DNA of 10,535 bases from contig JACXUN010000031.1 of assembly GCA_014763905.1 (NCBI GenBank), forward strand, positions 1 to 10,535. The letters run 5' to 3'. The stretch comes from Campylobacterales bacterium. Lineage in GTDB: Bacteria > Campylobacterota > Campylobacteria > Campylobacterales > Sulfurovaceae. The notes under the pieces were generated by a model. That model saw only the letters and a program-made list of their open reading frames with translations. It was not told the origin of the DNA and made no database searches. Made by a program: the position numbers and the translations under genes. This document shows positions 1 through 8,245 of this stretch, piece after piece (the stretch's first letter is position 1; every line of letters begins with the position of its first letter).

Positions 1-3
1 CTA

Positions 4-27
4 TTTCCCATGCATTGCATGGGGAAA
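4..27. terminator. Hairpin downstream of lepA, possible terminator
   Basis: An inverted repeat lies about 22 bases beyond the lepA stop codon. The arms TTTCCCATGC and GCATGGGGAAA pair, with one bulged G and a three-base loop (ATT). On the plus strand it is followed by a short T run (CTTTT). On the minus strand, the direction of lepA, no T run is visible before the window ends. It may terminate lepA weakly or serve a convergent plus-strand gene lying left of the window. This is inference from structure only. Confidence 0.4.
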
Positions 28-49
28 CTTTTACAAGATTAGATAAAAT

Positions 50-1861
50 CTACGAATCCAGCTTCAGTACCGCCATAAATGCCTCTTGCGGGACATTGAC
101 GCTGCCGATGGCTTTCATTCGTTTTTTACCCTCTTTCTGTTTCTCTAAGAGTTTACGTTTACGGGTGATATCCCCGCCGTAACATTTCGCAGTTACGTTT
201 TTACCCATCGATTTGACGTTGGTTCGGGCGATGATATTGTTACCGATACTCGCTTGGATCGCGACTTCAAAGAGTTGCCGCGGGATCAACTCTTTGAGGT
301 TGTTGACAAATGCCAATCCTCGGTTTCTAGCCTTCTCTTCGGGAACGATAATCGAAAGAGCATCTACGATTTCGCCGGCAACACGGATATCCAGTTTGAC
401 CAGATTACCCGGTCTAAATCCGATCGGTTCATAGTCAAAACTCGCATACCCTTTGGTGGTGCTTTTGAGTTTGTCGTAAAAGTCCATCACGATCTCATTC
501 ATCGGGATATCGTATTCCAGAAGGACACGGTTTTCATTGATATAGTCCATCTTGATCTGAATCCCTCGACGATCGTTCAAGAGCTTAATAAGGTTTCCGA
601 CAAACTCATTAGGGGTTAGAATCGTTGCTTTGACATACGGCTCGAAGATTGTATCGATCTTCTGGCTCTCCGGCAGGTCAAACGGGTTTTGAATCTTGAT
701 ACGTTCTCCGTCAGTTTTGAGTACCTCATAGACAACCGTCGGAGCGGTTGCGATTAGGTCGAGATCAAACTCACGCTCTAACCGCTCTTTGATTACCTCC
801 ATGTGAAGCATCCCAAGGAATCCGGTTCTAAATCCTGATCCCAATGCCAAGGAACTCTCCGGCTCAAATGAGATGGAACTGTCATTGAGTTTGAGCTTAT
901 TGAGGGCATCCCGCAGGTCTTCAAACTTGTCAGTCTCTATCGGATAGATACCGGCAAAGACAAACGGTTTGGCCGGTTCAAATCCATGAATGGCCTCCAA
1001 GGTCGGCCGCTTCGCATTGGTAATGGTATCCCCCACTTGAAGCCCGTCAACGGTTTTGAGTCCAGTCACGACGATACCGATCTCTCCGGTATTGATGTTA
1101 TTGGTTTTGATCGGGGCAATCGGGTTGGGATACATGAGTCCAAGCACTTGATGCTCCTCTTTGGTACTCATGATTTTAATCTTGTCACCCTTTTGGATGC
1201 TGCCGTCATAGACACGTACCAGTGCCAACGCTCCTAGATAGCTATCAAACCAGCTGTCATAGATCAACGCTTTAGTCGGAGCCTCTTCATCTCCGGTCGG
1301 TGCCGGAATCCGCCGGACAATGGTGTCAATCAGTTCTGGAACACCTAATCCTGTTTTGGCAGAGACCAGTGAGTGGTCGGTACAATCCAGACCGATTGCC
1401 TCTTCTACCTCCATCAGTACACGATCAGGATCAGCAGCCGGCAGGTCAATTTTGTTGACGACTGGGATCAGCTCCAGATCATTGTCTAGTGCGATATAGA
1501 CATTGGCTATCGTTTGGGCTTCGACTCCCTGAGCGGCATCGACGATCAGCAATGCCCCTTCACTCGATGCTAATGAACGGCTCACTTCATAAGAGAAGTC
1601 GACGTGTCCCGGAGTGTCGATGAGATTGAGGATATAGTGTTCACCATTTTTGATATAGTCAAGTCGCACACTTTGGGCTTTGATGGTGATTCCACGCTCT
1701 TTTTCGATATCCATCGTATCCATCACTTGTGAAGACATTTTTCTATCGGCTATGGCTCCGCACTGTTGGATAATTCTATCGGCCAAGGTTGATTTACCAT
1801 GATCGATATGGGCAATAATCGAAAAATTTCGAATATGCGACTGAGGTACTTTTTTTGTCAT
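50..1861 (-). CDS. lepA: Elongation factor 4 (LepA), ribosome back-translocating GTPase
   Basis: Cytoplasmic translational GTPase of 603 residues, the normal LepA length. The G-domain motifs are all visible: AHIDHGKS at residues 17-24 (P-loop), RGITI at 56-60, DTPGH at 82-86, NKID at 136-139, and an SAK motif further on. EF-G-like domains II, III and V follow, and then the LepA-specific C-terminal domain, with the basic tail typical of the family before the stop. The family acts on stalled or mistranslocated ribosomes and influences 30S biogenesis; that role comes from family knowledge. The ATG shares its A with the TAA stop of upstream prs, and only a weak purine stretch precedes it inside prs, so translation is probably coupled to prs. 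No truncation or frameshift is seen. Confidence 0.97.
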   Translation of the reverse strand: MTKKVPQSHIRNFSIIAHIDHGKSTLADRIIQQCGAIADRKMSSQVMDTMDIEKERGITIKAQSVRLDYIKNGEHYILNLIDTPGHVDFSYEVSRSLASSEGALLIVDAAQGVEAQTIANVYIALDNDLELIPVVNKIDLPAADPDRVLMEVEEAIGLDCTDHSLVSAKTGLGVPELIDTIVRRIPAPTGDEEAPTKALIYDSWFDSYLGALALVRVYDGSIQKGDKIKIMSTKEEHQVLGLMYPNPIAPIKTNNINTGEIGIVVTGLKTVDGLQVGDTITNAKRPTLEAIHGFEPAKPFVFAGIYPIETDKFEDLRDALNKLKLNDSSISFEPESSLALGSGFRTGFLGMLHMEVIKERLEREFDLDLIATAPTVVYEVLKTDGERIKIQNPFDLPESQKIDTIFEPYVKATILTPNEFVGNLIKLLNDRRGIQIKMDYINENRVLLEYDIPMNEIVMDFYDKLKSTTKGYASFDYEPIGFRPGNLVKLDIRVAGEIVDALSIIVPEEKARNRGLAFVNNLKELIPRQLFEVAIQASIGNNIIARTNVKSMGKNVTAKCYGGDITRKRKLLEKQKEGKKRMKAIGSVNVPQEAFMAVLKLDS

Positions 1862-2796
1862 TAATTTGTCTCGAATAGAGAGTTAACGCTCTCGTTATTG
1901 TAAACCCGTCGGATCACCTCTCCTAGCATTCTAGCCGTAGAGAGGACTTTGATCTTGGATGACTCTTGGGAGATAGGGATAGTATTGGTGATGACCAGTT
2001 CATCCAGCTCCCCTTTTTCGATTCGCTCATATGCCAAACCGGAGAGTACCGGATGGGTACAACATGCCATAACCGAAGTCGCTCCCAACTTCTTGAGAGC
2101 AGCAGCTGCTTTGACCATGGTACCTGCTGTATCGACCATATCGTCGATCATAATGACATCTTTGCCTTCAACGTTTCCGATCACGTTCATCACTTCGGAT
2201 TCATTTGCTTTTTCTCTACGCTTATCTACGATAACCATATCAAGATCAAGTGTCTTGGCAAAATATCTTGCCCGTGCCACCCCGCCGATATCCGGACTGG
2301 CGATAATCGGATTTTTGAGATTTTTGGACTTGACATAGTCATTGAAGAGTACCGCACCATAAAGGTTATCTACCGGGATATCAAAGAATCCTTGAATCTG
2401 CGATGCATGAAGATCGACCGTCACCACACGGGTAATCCCGGCGGTCTCCATCAGGTTGGCTACCAGTTTCGCCGAAATCGGTACTCTCGGTTCCGCTTTT
2501 CGGTCTTGACGTGCATATCCGTAGTAAGGAACCACGGCCGTAATCGATTTGGCTGATGAACGTTTCAAAGCATCCACCATAATCAAAAGTTCCATCAAGT
2601 TAGCATTCGCCGGTGCAGAGGTCGATTGGATGATAAAAACATCTTTACCCCGTACACTCTCTTTGATCTTGATATTGATCTCACCGTCCGAGAATCGCGT
2701 AATCTTCGCTTTAGAGAGTGGTTGATCAAGATATCTTGATACCTCCTCCGCTAACGCTTCGTTAGCTGTTCCAGAAAAAAGCATGTATCCAGTCAT
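1861..2796 (-). CDS. prs: Ribose-phosphate pyrophosphokinase (PRPP synthase)
   Basis: Converts ribose 5-phosphate and ATP to PRPP, the precursor of purines, pyrimidines, NAD, histidine and tryptophan. The protein has 311 residues, typical of class I enzymes. Visible motifs are FSDGE near residue 35, the catalytic flexible-loop stretch [10 protein letters not shown] near 95-105, the divalent-cation site [15 protein letters not shown] near 130, and the PRPP-binding loop [14 protein letters not shown] near 213-226. An AAGGGT ribosome-binding site lies 8 bases upstream of the ATG. prs is first in a two-gene transcript with lepA. It feeds PRPP to histidine synthesis, to which hisB in this window also belongs, but the two genes are in separate transcription units. 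Confidence 0.97.
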   Translation of the reverse strand: MTGYMLFSGTANEALAEEVSRYLDQPLSKAKITRFSDGEINIKIKESVRGKDVFIIQSTSAPANANLMELLIMVDALKRSSAKSITAVVPYYGYARQDRKAEPRVPISAKLVANLMETAGITRVVTVDLHASQIQGFFDIPVDNLYGAVLFNDYVKSKNLKNPIIASPDIGGVARARYFAKTLDLDMVIVDKRREKANESEVMNVIGNVEGKDVIMIDDMVDTAGTMVKAAAALKKLGATSVMACCTHPVLSGLAYERIEKGELDELVITNTIPISQESSKIKVLSTARMLGEVIRRVYNNESVNSLFETN

Positions 2797-2825
2797 ATTT
2801 ATCTACCCTTATTTAATATTGCCGA

Positions 2826-2831
2826 ATTTTA
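2826..2831 (-). promoter_or_regulatory. Candidate -10 box for prs-lepA
   Basis: On the minus strand the sequence reads TAAAAT, about 30 bases upstream of the prs start. This would give a leader of roughly 22 bases containing the AAGGGT ribosome-binding site. No convincing -35 box is visible, which is common for sigma-70 promoters in Campylobacterota. Confidence 0.4.
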
Positions 2832-2885
2832 CCATATTTTTTTAACAACATGATGATTTAACGGAACGGTGTAAGGCTATTTAGA

Positions 2886-2891
2886 TAGAAT
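2886..2891 (+). promoter_or_regulatory. Candidate -10 box for the TPR-retropepsin gene
   Basis: TAGAAT lies 30 bases upstream of the ATG at 2921, predicting a leader of about 23 bases that holds the AGAAGGA ribosome-binding site at 2907-2913. No clear -35 box is seen. The prs and TPR-retropepsin promoters are divergent within 124 bases. Confidence 0.4.
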
Positions 2892-2920
2892 TAAGGAAGG
2901 TTTAATAGAAGGAATTAAGT

Positions 2921-4102
2921 ATGTTTCAAGTTCTGTTTGCATTGATTATCGGTGTGACAATCGGTTGGAATTTTCATCTGTTTTATAGTTCGTTAGAACC
3001 CAATCTACAACCCAGTTCAGAAAAAAAATTTTGGGAACGGCAAACGGCTCTTGCCACACAATCCAATCGTGAACCAAATCATTCTGAAGCTTCTCAACCG
3101 CTTGCTGCGGTATCTACCGTAACGGTTGAGTCCAATCAAACAAACGATTCTGATTTCTACACCCTGCTCTATCAAAATCACTTTAGTAATGCCATGGCTC
3201 TTTATCTTGAAGCCGATGAATCAACCCTCAGAGAGTATAAACTGATTCTCAAAGCCTATTTTTATAATCTAGCCAATCGTGATCCGATAAAGACCATCGA
3301 AGAGATACGACATTATATTGAAATCGATCCCGTTGATATAGAGATGAGACTCTATCTAGCAGAACTCTATCGGGATAAACAAGAGTTTGAAAAAGCTCTG
3401 GATGTACTGTTTGAACTTTATGATTTGCAAGACGAAACCTATCTCAGCCAAGTCGAAAACAATCTCAACAGCACCATCGAAACCTATATCGAACAGCTCA
3501 AAGAGAATAAAAACTTCGCCAGACTCATTAGTCTGTTAGAGGAGTTGATTGACAAAAATCTCTACAATGGGAAATATACCATGCGGCTAGCCGAACTCTA
3601 TTATGAACTGGAGAGTTACCGTCAAGCCCAAGCCTTGCTCGAAGAGATCGCTTATGACCCGACCTACGGAGCCAAAGCCCAAACACTGCTCAACACCACC
3701 AAAGGCAAAAAGAAAGAGCAGCAGTACTACAGCCATATGATACCGCTGGGTAAAGCCAAATCCCAATACACCATCGAAGTACTGATCAATAGTACACCCT
3801 TGACGCTTCTGCTCGATACGGGAGCCAGCTATACTTTTCTCGATGAAGATAAGATCCCCTCTCTACAGATCGAAAAGGAGATTTTCCTCCATACCGCCGG
3901 AGGAGAGATCGTCGCCCATCTTGCCAAAGCCGACTCGATTCGTGTACAAGATTTAGAGTTGACCGATTTTGCCGTAACACTTGCCCCGTTCAAACGGCAA
4001 AATGCCGATGGACTGCTGGGTATGAACTTCTTTTCTCAATTTGATTTTAAGATCGATCAGGATAAGCAGTTGCTCTACCTCAAAAAGAAATCCAACAAAT
4101 AA
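2921..4102 (+). CDS. Membrane-anchored TPR protein with retropepsin-like aspartic protease domain
   Basis: 393 residues. Residues 1-21 form a hydrophobic segment without a cleavage site, probably an N-terminal membrane anchor with the rest in the periplasm. Residues 22-80 are a polar, Ser/Thr/Asn-rich linker. Residues 80-260 are helical, with TPR-like repeats (for example LYLAELYRDKQEFEKALDVL and MRLAELYYELESYRQAQALL). Residues 275-390 resemble a single-chain clan AA, retropepsin-like domain: the catalytic motif LLLDTGAS has Asp at residue 299, and the second conserved element is ADGLLGMNFF followed by the strand-rich end FDFKIDQDKQLLYL. Such domains work as homodimers, each subunit giving one Asp. 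Substrate and role are unknown; protein-protein targeting through the TPR part is inference. A strong AGAAGGA ribosome-binding site supports the start. It is divergent from prs and separated from tatD by 206 bases, so it is probably monocistronic. Confidence 0.82.
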   Translation: MFQVLFALIIGVTIGWNFHLFYSSLEPNLQPSSEKKFWERQTALATQSNREPNHSEASQPLAAVSTVTVESNQTNDSDFYTLLYQNHFSNAMALYLEADESTLREYKLILKAYFYNLANRDPIKTIEEIRHYIEIDPVDIEMRLYLAELYRDKQEFEKALDVLFELYDLQDETYLSQVENNLNSTIETYIEQLKENKNFARLISLLEELIDKNLYNGKYTMRLAELYYELESYRQAQALLEEIAYDPTYGAKAQTLLNTTKGKKKEQQYYSHMIPLGKAKSQYTIEVLINSTPLTLLLDTGASYTFLDEDKIPSLQIEKEIFLHTAGGEIVAHLAKADSIRVQDLELTDFAVTLAPFKRQNADGLLGMNFFSQFDFKIDQDKQLLYLKKKSNK

Positions 4103-4131
4103 CGCCAACCCAATTACCCTATCACCTTCCT

Positions 4132-4163
4132 TTTTACAGTTTTTTAATAAAAAAACTGTAAAA
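4132..4163. repeat. Perfect 14-bp AT-rich inverted repeat, possible terminator
   Basis: The arms TTTTACAGTTTTTT (4132-4145) and AAAAAACTGTAAAA (4150-4163) are exact reverse complements separated by AATA. The repeat starts 30 bases after the stop of the protease gene. It lacks the GC-rich stem and trailing T run of a classical terminator, although CC and GG just outside the arms could extend it past a one-base bulge. It could be a weak bidirectional terminator or a binding site for a dimeric protein. Confidence 0.6.
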
Positions 4164-4261
4164 GGTATCGGTGATGTCAGACTTGAAATTTTGGAAATCG
4201 GTTTTGATCCAAGGTGTCAGGCTCATTGATGCATTCATCATCTCTTTTGGGTTCATGATAT

Positions 4262-4272
4262 TATGATAGAAT
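4262..4272 (+). promoter_or_regulatory. Candidate -10 boxes for tatD
   Basis: Two overlapping -10-like hexamers, TATGAT (4262-4267) and TAGAAT (4267-4272), lie 37-47 bases upstream of the tatD ATG. The leader would be about 30 bases and would contain the GAGGAG ribosome-binding site. No -35 box is recognised. Confidence 0.4.
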
Positions 4273-4308
4273 TTGATTTGTAGATTGAGAATATGAGGAG
4301 ATAATTCA

Positions 4309-5085
4309 ATGTTGATCGATACGCATTGCCATTTGGATGATGAACGCTACCGTGATGATCTTGATGAAGTATTAGAGCGGGCAAAAGCAGATGGGGTTAA
4401 GCAATTTATTATTCCCGGAGCCGATCCTAAGACGTTAGCCGAAGCAGTGAGATTGAGTGAAGTGTATGAAGGAATTTTCTTTGCCGTAGGTATTCATCCT
4501 TATGACGCGGTCAATTATGATCGAAGTTTACTGGAAAAGTATGTTCAGCATCCAAAATGTGTGGCGATTGGTGAGTGTGGACTGGACTACTATCGATTGC
4601 CAGAAGGTGAGGAGGCTATCGAGGCTGAAAAAGCCTTACAAAAAGAGATTTTTATCGATCAGATTGCATTAGCCAAAGAGGTTGGATTGCCGCTGATTGT
4701 ACATATCCGTGATGCCTCGGCAGACTGTTTGGAACTGTTGGATCACTATGCCGGAGAACAGGGAGGCGTACTGCACTGTTATAATGCCGATGAGGCATTG
4801 TTGAAATTGGCTTCCAAAAACTTTTATTACGGAATCGGCGGGGTATTGACCTTTAAAAATGCACGCAAACTGATTCATGTCTATCCAAAAATCCCTATGG
4901 ATAAACTGCTAATTGAAACCGATGCTCCTTATTTAACACCGCATCCACACCGCGGCAAACGAAATGAACCGAGCTATACCCGTTTGATCGCTCATAAAAT
5001 GGCGGAACTTTCCGGTATCACAGAATTAGAAATGATACAAATTACCACCCAAAATGCCAAGGCACTCTTCTCCCATCTTCTATGA
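4309..5085 (+). CDS. tatD: TatD-family metal-dependent DNase/hydrolase
   Basis: Amidohydrolase-superfamily protein of 258 residues, the usual TatD length, cytoplasmic, with a metal-dependent TIM-barrel nuclease fold. All expected metal ligands are visible: H6 and H8 in DTHCHLDD, E89 in IGECGLDYYR, H132 in LIVHIRDA, H156 in LHCYNAD, and D205 in LLIETDAPYLTP. Family members have 3'-5' exonuclease activity on DNA and RNA and have been linked to DNA repair; the exact physiological substrate here is not shown. A GAGGAG ribosome-binding site precedes the ATG. It stands first in a row of envelope genes, an order I recall from other Campylobacterota, but a 158-base AT-rich gap separates it from the next gene, which has its own candidate promoter. 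Confidence 0.93.
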   Translation: MLIDTHCHLDDERYRDDLDEVLERAKADGVKQFIIPGADPKTLAEAVRLSEVYEGIFFAVGIHPYDAVNYDRSLLEKYVQHPKCVAIGECGLDYYRLPEGEEAIEAEKALQKEIFIDQIALAKEVGLPLIVHIRDASADCLELLDHYAGEQGGVLHCYNADEALLKLASKNFYYGIGGVLTFKNARKLIHVYPKIPMDKLLIETDAPYLTPHPHRGKRNEPSYTRLIAHKMAELSGITELEMIQITTQNAKALFSHLL

Positions 5086-5208
5086 TAAAATAACCGGAAT
5101 TACTTTATCCTGTATGAGTTTTATGAAAAATAATTTTTTATTAACATAAAAATTAACATAATTGAAAAATAAATTAAATATTTGGTTTAAGAATAAGTTA
5201 ATTAAAGC

Positions 5209-5214
5209 TATACT
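5209..5214 (+). promoter_or_regulatory. Candidate -10 box for the lytic transglycosylase gene
   Basis: TATACT lies 30 bases upstream of the ATG at 5244 and would give a leader of about 23 bases holding an AAGGA ribosome-binding site. The surrounding 5110-5220 stretch is very AT-rich, which may favour melting but also raises the chance of random matches. Confidence 0.4.
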
Positions 5215-5243
5215 TGTATTACTTTGAAACATAAGGATTAAAT

Positions 5244-6140
5244 ATGAAAATTCATAAAACTTTAATTTTTGCACTTTCTTTGAGTGCTGTGTCGGATGCA
5301 CGACTTTCCGAAACATTTCCTGTCTATCATATGGTTTTAAGTGAATTTAACATTAATCAAGAGTATATCAACAATTGGCAGTTTAAACAGTTTGCCGAAC
5401 GAAATGAAGGAGATGCCCGAGCCACCTATCGCAAAGCAGTATCGCAAGCACACCTAATCGTACCGACGATTAAAACTAAATTGATTGAAAACGGTATGTC
5501 ACCGATGTTTCTCTATCAATGTCTGGTTGAATCAGCCTTTGATCCCAATGCCATATCTAAATCCAAAGCCATAGGTTTGTGGCAATTTAAGCCCAAAGCA
5601 GCTCATGATGAAAAACTGGTTATGAATTATCAGGTGGATGAACGCTATGACCCTATCCGATCAACGGAAGCAGCAATCGGTTATCTGACTCGGCTCAATA
5701 AAAAATTTCATAACAAATGGTATCTCGCCGCAATGGCATACAACTGGGGACCAACCAATATGGAAAAAGCTCTCAAAAGAGCCGGGACGACAGATTTAAA
5801 TGTGCTGATGGATGAGAGAAAAGGGTTTGTAAGAAAAGAGACCCGAGATTATATCAATAAAATTTTGCTCTTTTCAATGATCGGTGAGAACTATCTTTAT
5901 AACCACAAAGATACCTATGGACGCATGATGCCAGACAGTAGTGATGACCGCTTGGTTAAAGTGGAGGTCAAGAACGGTGAGCAGCTTTCTCGTATCGCCA
6001 AAATTTTAGGCATGGATCTCTATACCTTAAAACGTGCCAACCTTCACTTTAGACAAGGGGTTGTTCACAACCGATATGCAAAAGTCAATATCCCGGTATC
6101 TAAGCAACGTCTCTTTTATGATCGATATAGAGTTCGTTAA
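5244..6140 (+). CDS. mltD: Membrane-bound lytic murein transglycosylase, MltD-type
   Basis: Cleaves the MurNAc-GlcNAc glycosidic bond of peptidoglycan to leave 1,6-anhydroMurNAc ends. The protein has 298 residues. Residues 1-19 (MKIHKTLIFALSLSAVSDA) look like a Sec signal peptide, without a lipobox. The SLT (lysozyme-like) domain spans about 80-200: the catalytic Glu is E96 in LVESAFDP, followed by the typical AIGLWQFKP and the AMAYNWGP motif. Residues 238-285 resemble one degenerate LysM module (VKNGEQLSRIAKILGMD...LKRANL), which would bind glycan strands. It is much shorter than E. coli MltD (452 residues, two LysM repeats), consistent with a reduced Campylobacterota form. An AAGGA site precedes the ATG. 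rlpA follows after 50 bases, so two glycan-strand-cleaving enzymes are encoded together. Confidence 0.9.
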   Translation: MKIHKTLIFALSLSAVSDARLSETFPVYHMVLSEFNINQEYINNWQFKQFAERNEGDARATYRKAVSQAHLIVPTIKTKLIENGMSPMFLYQCLVESAFDPNAISKSKAIGLWQFKPKAAHDEKLVMNYQVDERYDPIRSTEAAIGYLTRLNKKFHNKWYLAAMAYNWGPTNMEKALKRAGTTDLNVLMDERKGFVRKETRDYINKILLFSMIGENYLYNHKDTYGRMMPDSSDDRLVKVEVKNGEQLSRIAKILGMDLYTLKRANLHFRQGVVHNRYAKVNIPVSKQRLFYDRYRVR

Positions 6141-6190
6141 GCCCAACAACAGTGTGAAATAATTGAATATTTTTATAGGAGCAGATTACA

Positions 6191-7177
6191 ATGAGAGAAC
6201 AAAAAGTTTTAGGATTATCCGTTATGACTGCCTTTTTATTGACAGGATGTGTCCAAAAAAGTATAAATACCAGCAGCAGTAATGCGTATCATGGATATGC
6301 TCAGCCCACAACTTTCCAATCTGAAGAGTATGGTGATATGCAAAATTCTCAAGTACTCTCTAGCTCTCTGGGAAAAGCCAGTTGGTATGGGAAAAAATTT
6401 CATGGTAAAAAGACAGCCAGCGGTGAGATTTATGATATGAATGCCAAAACAGCCGCACACAAAACGCTACCGATGGGAACTGTGGTACGGGTGACCGATA
6501 TAATTAACGGTAAGAGTGTGGTGGTCAAAATCAATGACGTTGGTCCCAATGTACCAGGACGAGATATTGATCTCTCCTATGCAGCAGCAAAAAGCATTGG
6601 GCTGATTGAACGCGGGGTAACCGATGTACGGATCGAAGTATTGGGCAATGGAGATGGTCAACAATCCGGTAGAATGGCACAAGGAAACATTACACCGGAA
6701 AATTGTCCAGATTGTTTTACGACCCTTACCAAATCACCCAATCCAACCTATGCCAGACGCGGTACAAAATTTAATACAGGCATGAATAAAGTCAATACAC
6801 TAAATGCGTCTATTCCACAAAACACCATTGAGTATGACTACTCCCAATCACCTTTTATGCGTGATCATATGGATGAGATATATCAAAATCCTTATGCCGA
6901 TAATAATGCTGCCTATCCAACCCATAATACCCAATCAAATCGTGAACAAATTGCGGTTCAGGTGGGTGCTTTCAGACAAATCGCAGGTGCAACAGAGTAT
7001 GCTAACCGTTACAGTTTACTGGATGTTAATCATCGAGCGAATATTAAAACATATATTGAAAATGCTCAACCCCTCTATAAAGTCCATATAGAAGGATTTT
7101 CAAATGATGCCGAGGCTAGACGGTTTATCGACCATCATAATTTGAACACTATAGGAGCATTCCCCGTCTGGAGGTAA
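6191..7177 (+). CDS. rlpA: RlpA-family lipoprotein, septal lytic transglycosylase with SPOR domain
   Basis: 328 residues. The signal peptide ends in the lipobox LLTGC with Cys20, so the mature protein is a lipoprotein. A double-psi beta-barrel spans about residues 61-151 (GKASWYGKKFHGKKTASGE to IEVLG). It contains E79 of TASGE and H90 of AAHKTLP, which match acidic and His residues conserved in RlpA. D116 is in NDVGP, where most RlpA proteins I recall have NDRGP, so V117 is unusual. A low-complexity Asn/Pro/Thr-rich linker (about 160-250) leads to a C-terminal SPOR domain (about 253-328, AVQVGAFR...YKVHIEGFSNDAEARRFI), which binds denuded glycan at division sites. Characterised RlpA proteins cleave denuded glycans. 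The ribosome-binding site is TAGGAG at 6176-6181. hisB starts one base after the stop codon. Confidence 0.9.
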   Translation: MREQKVLGLSVMTAFLLTGCVQKSINTSSSNAYHGYAQPTTFQSEEYGDMQNSQVLSSSLGKASWYGKKFHGKKTASGEIYDMNAKTAAHKTLPMGTVVRVTDIINGKSVVVKINDVGPNVPGRDIDLSYAAAKSIGLIERGVTDVRIEVLGNGDGQQSGRMAQGNITPENCPDCFTTLTKSPNPTYARRGTKFNTGMNKVNTLNASIPQNTIEYDYSQSPFMRDHMDEIYQNPYADNNAAYPTHNTQSNREQIAVQVGAFRQIAGATEYANRYSLLDVNHRANIKTYIENAQPLYKVHIEGFSNDAEARRFIDHHNLNTIGAFPVWR

Positions 7178-7178
7178 A

Positions 7179-7751
7179 ATGATTGAGATCTCTCGCGAGA
7201 CCAAAGAGACACAAATAACGGTTCAACTTGAACTCTACGGATCAGGAAAGTCTACGATCGATACCGGTGTAGGCTTTCTGGATCATATGCTGGAAGCATT
7301 AGCCAAACACTCTTACATGAATCTATCGATCACCTGCAAAGGGGATACCCATATTGATGATCACCACTCCGTTGAAGATGTTGCCATTGTTTTGGGACAA
7401 GCCTTTTACAAAGCCGCCTATCCGGTACGAAGTATCGAACGCTACGGCAATGCGACCGTCGTTATGGATGAGGCTTCTGTGAGTTGTGATCTGGATGTCT
7501 CCAATCGTCCCTATCTGGTCTTTGAGATGCCGATGGAAGGGAAGATCGGGACATTTGACGTGGAGTTGGTCGAAGAGTTTTTTAGAGCCTTTGCCTTTAA
7601 TGCCCATATTACCTTGCACCTCATCTGTAATCGCGGACGCAATAAACACCATATGGTTGAAGCCGCGTTTAAAGCGTTAGCCGTAGCATTGCGTCGCGGT
7701 ATTGCGATCAATGAAAATGCCGGTATTCCAAGTACCAAAGGAGTGTTATGA
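7179..7751 (+). CDS. hisB: Imidazoleglycerol-phosphate dehydratase
   Basis: Catalyses dehydration of imidazoleglycerol phosphate to imidazoleacetol phosphate in histidine biosynthesis; cytoplasmic, manganese-dependent, a 24-mer in known members. The 190-residue length fits the monofunctional dehydratase, with no fused histidinol-phosphatase domain. Metal-binding motifs are visible: FLDHMLEALAKHS (D35, H36), DDHHSVED (60-67), and KHHMVEAAFKAL (H157, H158, E161). The GGAGGT ribosome-binding site at 7170-7175 lies in the last codons of rlpA and touches its stop codon. The 3' end overlaps kdsC by ATGA. It is the only amino-acid biosynthesis gene among envelope genes here, and no other his gene is in the window. 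Confidence 0.96.
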   Translation: MIEISRETKETQITVQLELYGSGKSTIDTGVGFLDHMLEALAKHSYMNLSITCKGDTHIDDHHSVEDVAIVLGQAFYKAAYPVRSIERYGNATVVMDEASVSCDLDVSNRPYLVFEMPMEGKIGTFDVELVEEFFRAFAFNAHITLHLICNRGRNKHHMVEAAFKALAVALRRGIAINENAGIPSTKGVL

Positions 7752-8245
7752 GTATTCAACTGATTGTGTTAGATGTAGACGGCACGATGACCAACGGCAA
7801 GATCACCTATTCAGAGCATGGCGATGAGGTGAAATCGTTTTGTGTCAAAGATGGATTGGCGATTGCCTCGTGGATCAAATTGGGCAGACAGGTCGCCATT
7901 ATCACCGGTCGAAGTTCCAAGATTGTGGAACGACGTGCCAAAGAGCTGAAGATTGCACATTTCTATCAAGGGGTTCATAATAAAAAAGAAGTCCTTGAAG
8001 AATTATTAAAAGAGCTTGGTTTAACGATGGAGAATGTCGCCACCATCGGCGATGATCTAAATGACTATACAATGCTGGAGGCTGCCAAGATCGCATTTGT
8101 CCCTGCGAATGCGTCACACTATGTACTAAAGATTGCCGATGTGGTACTCAACAGTCGCGGCGGTGAAGGGGCAGTACGGGAGATGATTGAACAGCTGATA
8201 CTCCGTGAAGGCTTGGAAGAGCAGTATCTCAAGCTATGGTATTAA
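7748..8245 (+). CDS. kdsC: 3-deoxy-D-manno-octulosonate 8-phosphate phosphatase (KdsC), HAD family
   Basis: Hydrolyses Kdo-8-phosphate to Kdo, needed for the inner core of LPS; cytoplasmic. The protein has 165 residues, a short capless HAD enzyme of the type that forms tetramers. HAD motifs in order: DVDGT with nucleophile D9 and general acid D11, IITGRSS with T53, a Lys in HNKKEV near residue 79, and GDDLND with D102, D103 and D106. The C-terminal GGEGAVREMIEQLI helix is typical of KdsC. The start overlaps the hisB stop by four bases (ATGA), suggesting translational coupling, and the stop lies 10 bases inside lptC. Pairing with lptC links Kdo supply to LPS export. A related HAD phosphatase of other sugar phosphates is possible but less likely. 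Confidence 0.92.
   Translation: MSIQLIVLDVDGTMTNGKITYSEHGDEVKSFCVKDGLAIASWIKLGRQVAIITGRSSKIVERRAKELKIAHFYQGVHNKKEVLEELLKELGLTMENVATIGDDLNDYTMLEAAKIAFVPANASHYVLKIADVVLNSRGGEGAVREMIEQLILREGLEEQYLKLWY

Noticed and set aside
17..35. Resemblance between the left-edge hairpin (GGGGAAAC...) and the right arm of the fold-back element (GGGAAACC...)
   Set aside because: Only a short shared core (ATGG and GAAAC with a gap) aligns; too little to claim two copies of one repeat.
254..619. A 121-codon open frame on the plus strand opposite lepA
   Set aside because: Antisense to the conserved LepA C-terminal region; no recognisable motif or start signal.
1966..2556. A 196-codon open frame on the plus strand opposite prs
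   Set aside because: It lies wholly antisense to the highly conserved prs gene, has no ribosome-binding site or recognisable domain, and is His/Ile/Arg-rich as expected of a shadow frame.
4041..4229. A 62-codon frame overlapping the end of the protease gene and the following palindrome
   Set aside because: It overlaps a confident gene in another frame, reads through the inverted repeat, and has no ribosome-binding site or conserved look.
5084..5109. A hairpin at the tatD stop codon (GATAAA...TTTATC) as terminator
   Set aside because: Weak AT stem with a mismatch that includes the stop codon itself, and no T run afterwards.
5080..5316. A 78-codon minus-strand frame spanning the tatD-mltD gap
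   Set aside because: It runs through a very AT-rich spacer and into the mltD signal-peptide region; the Phe/Asn/Lys/Ile-rich product looks like chance translation of AT-rich DNA.
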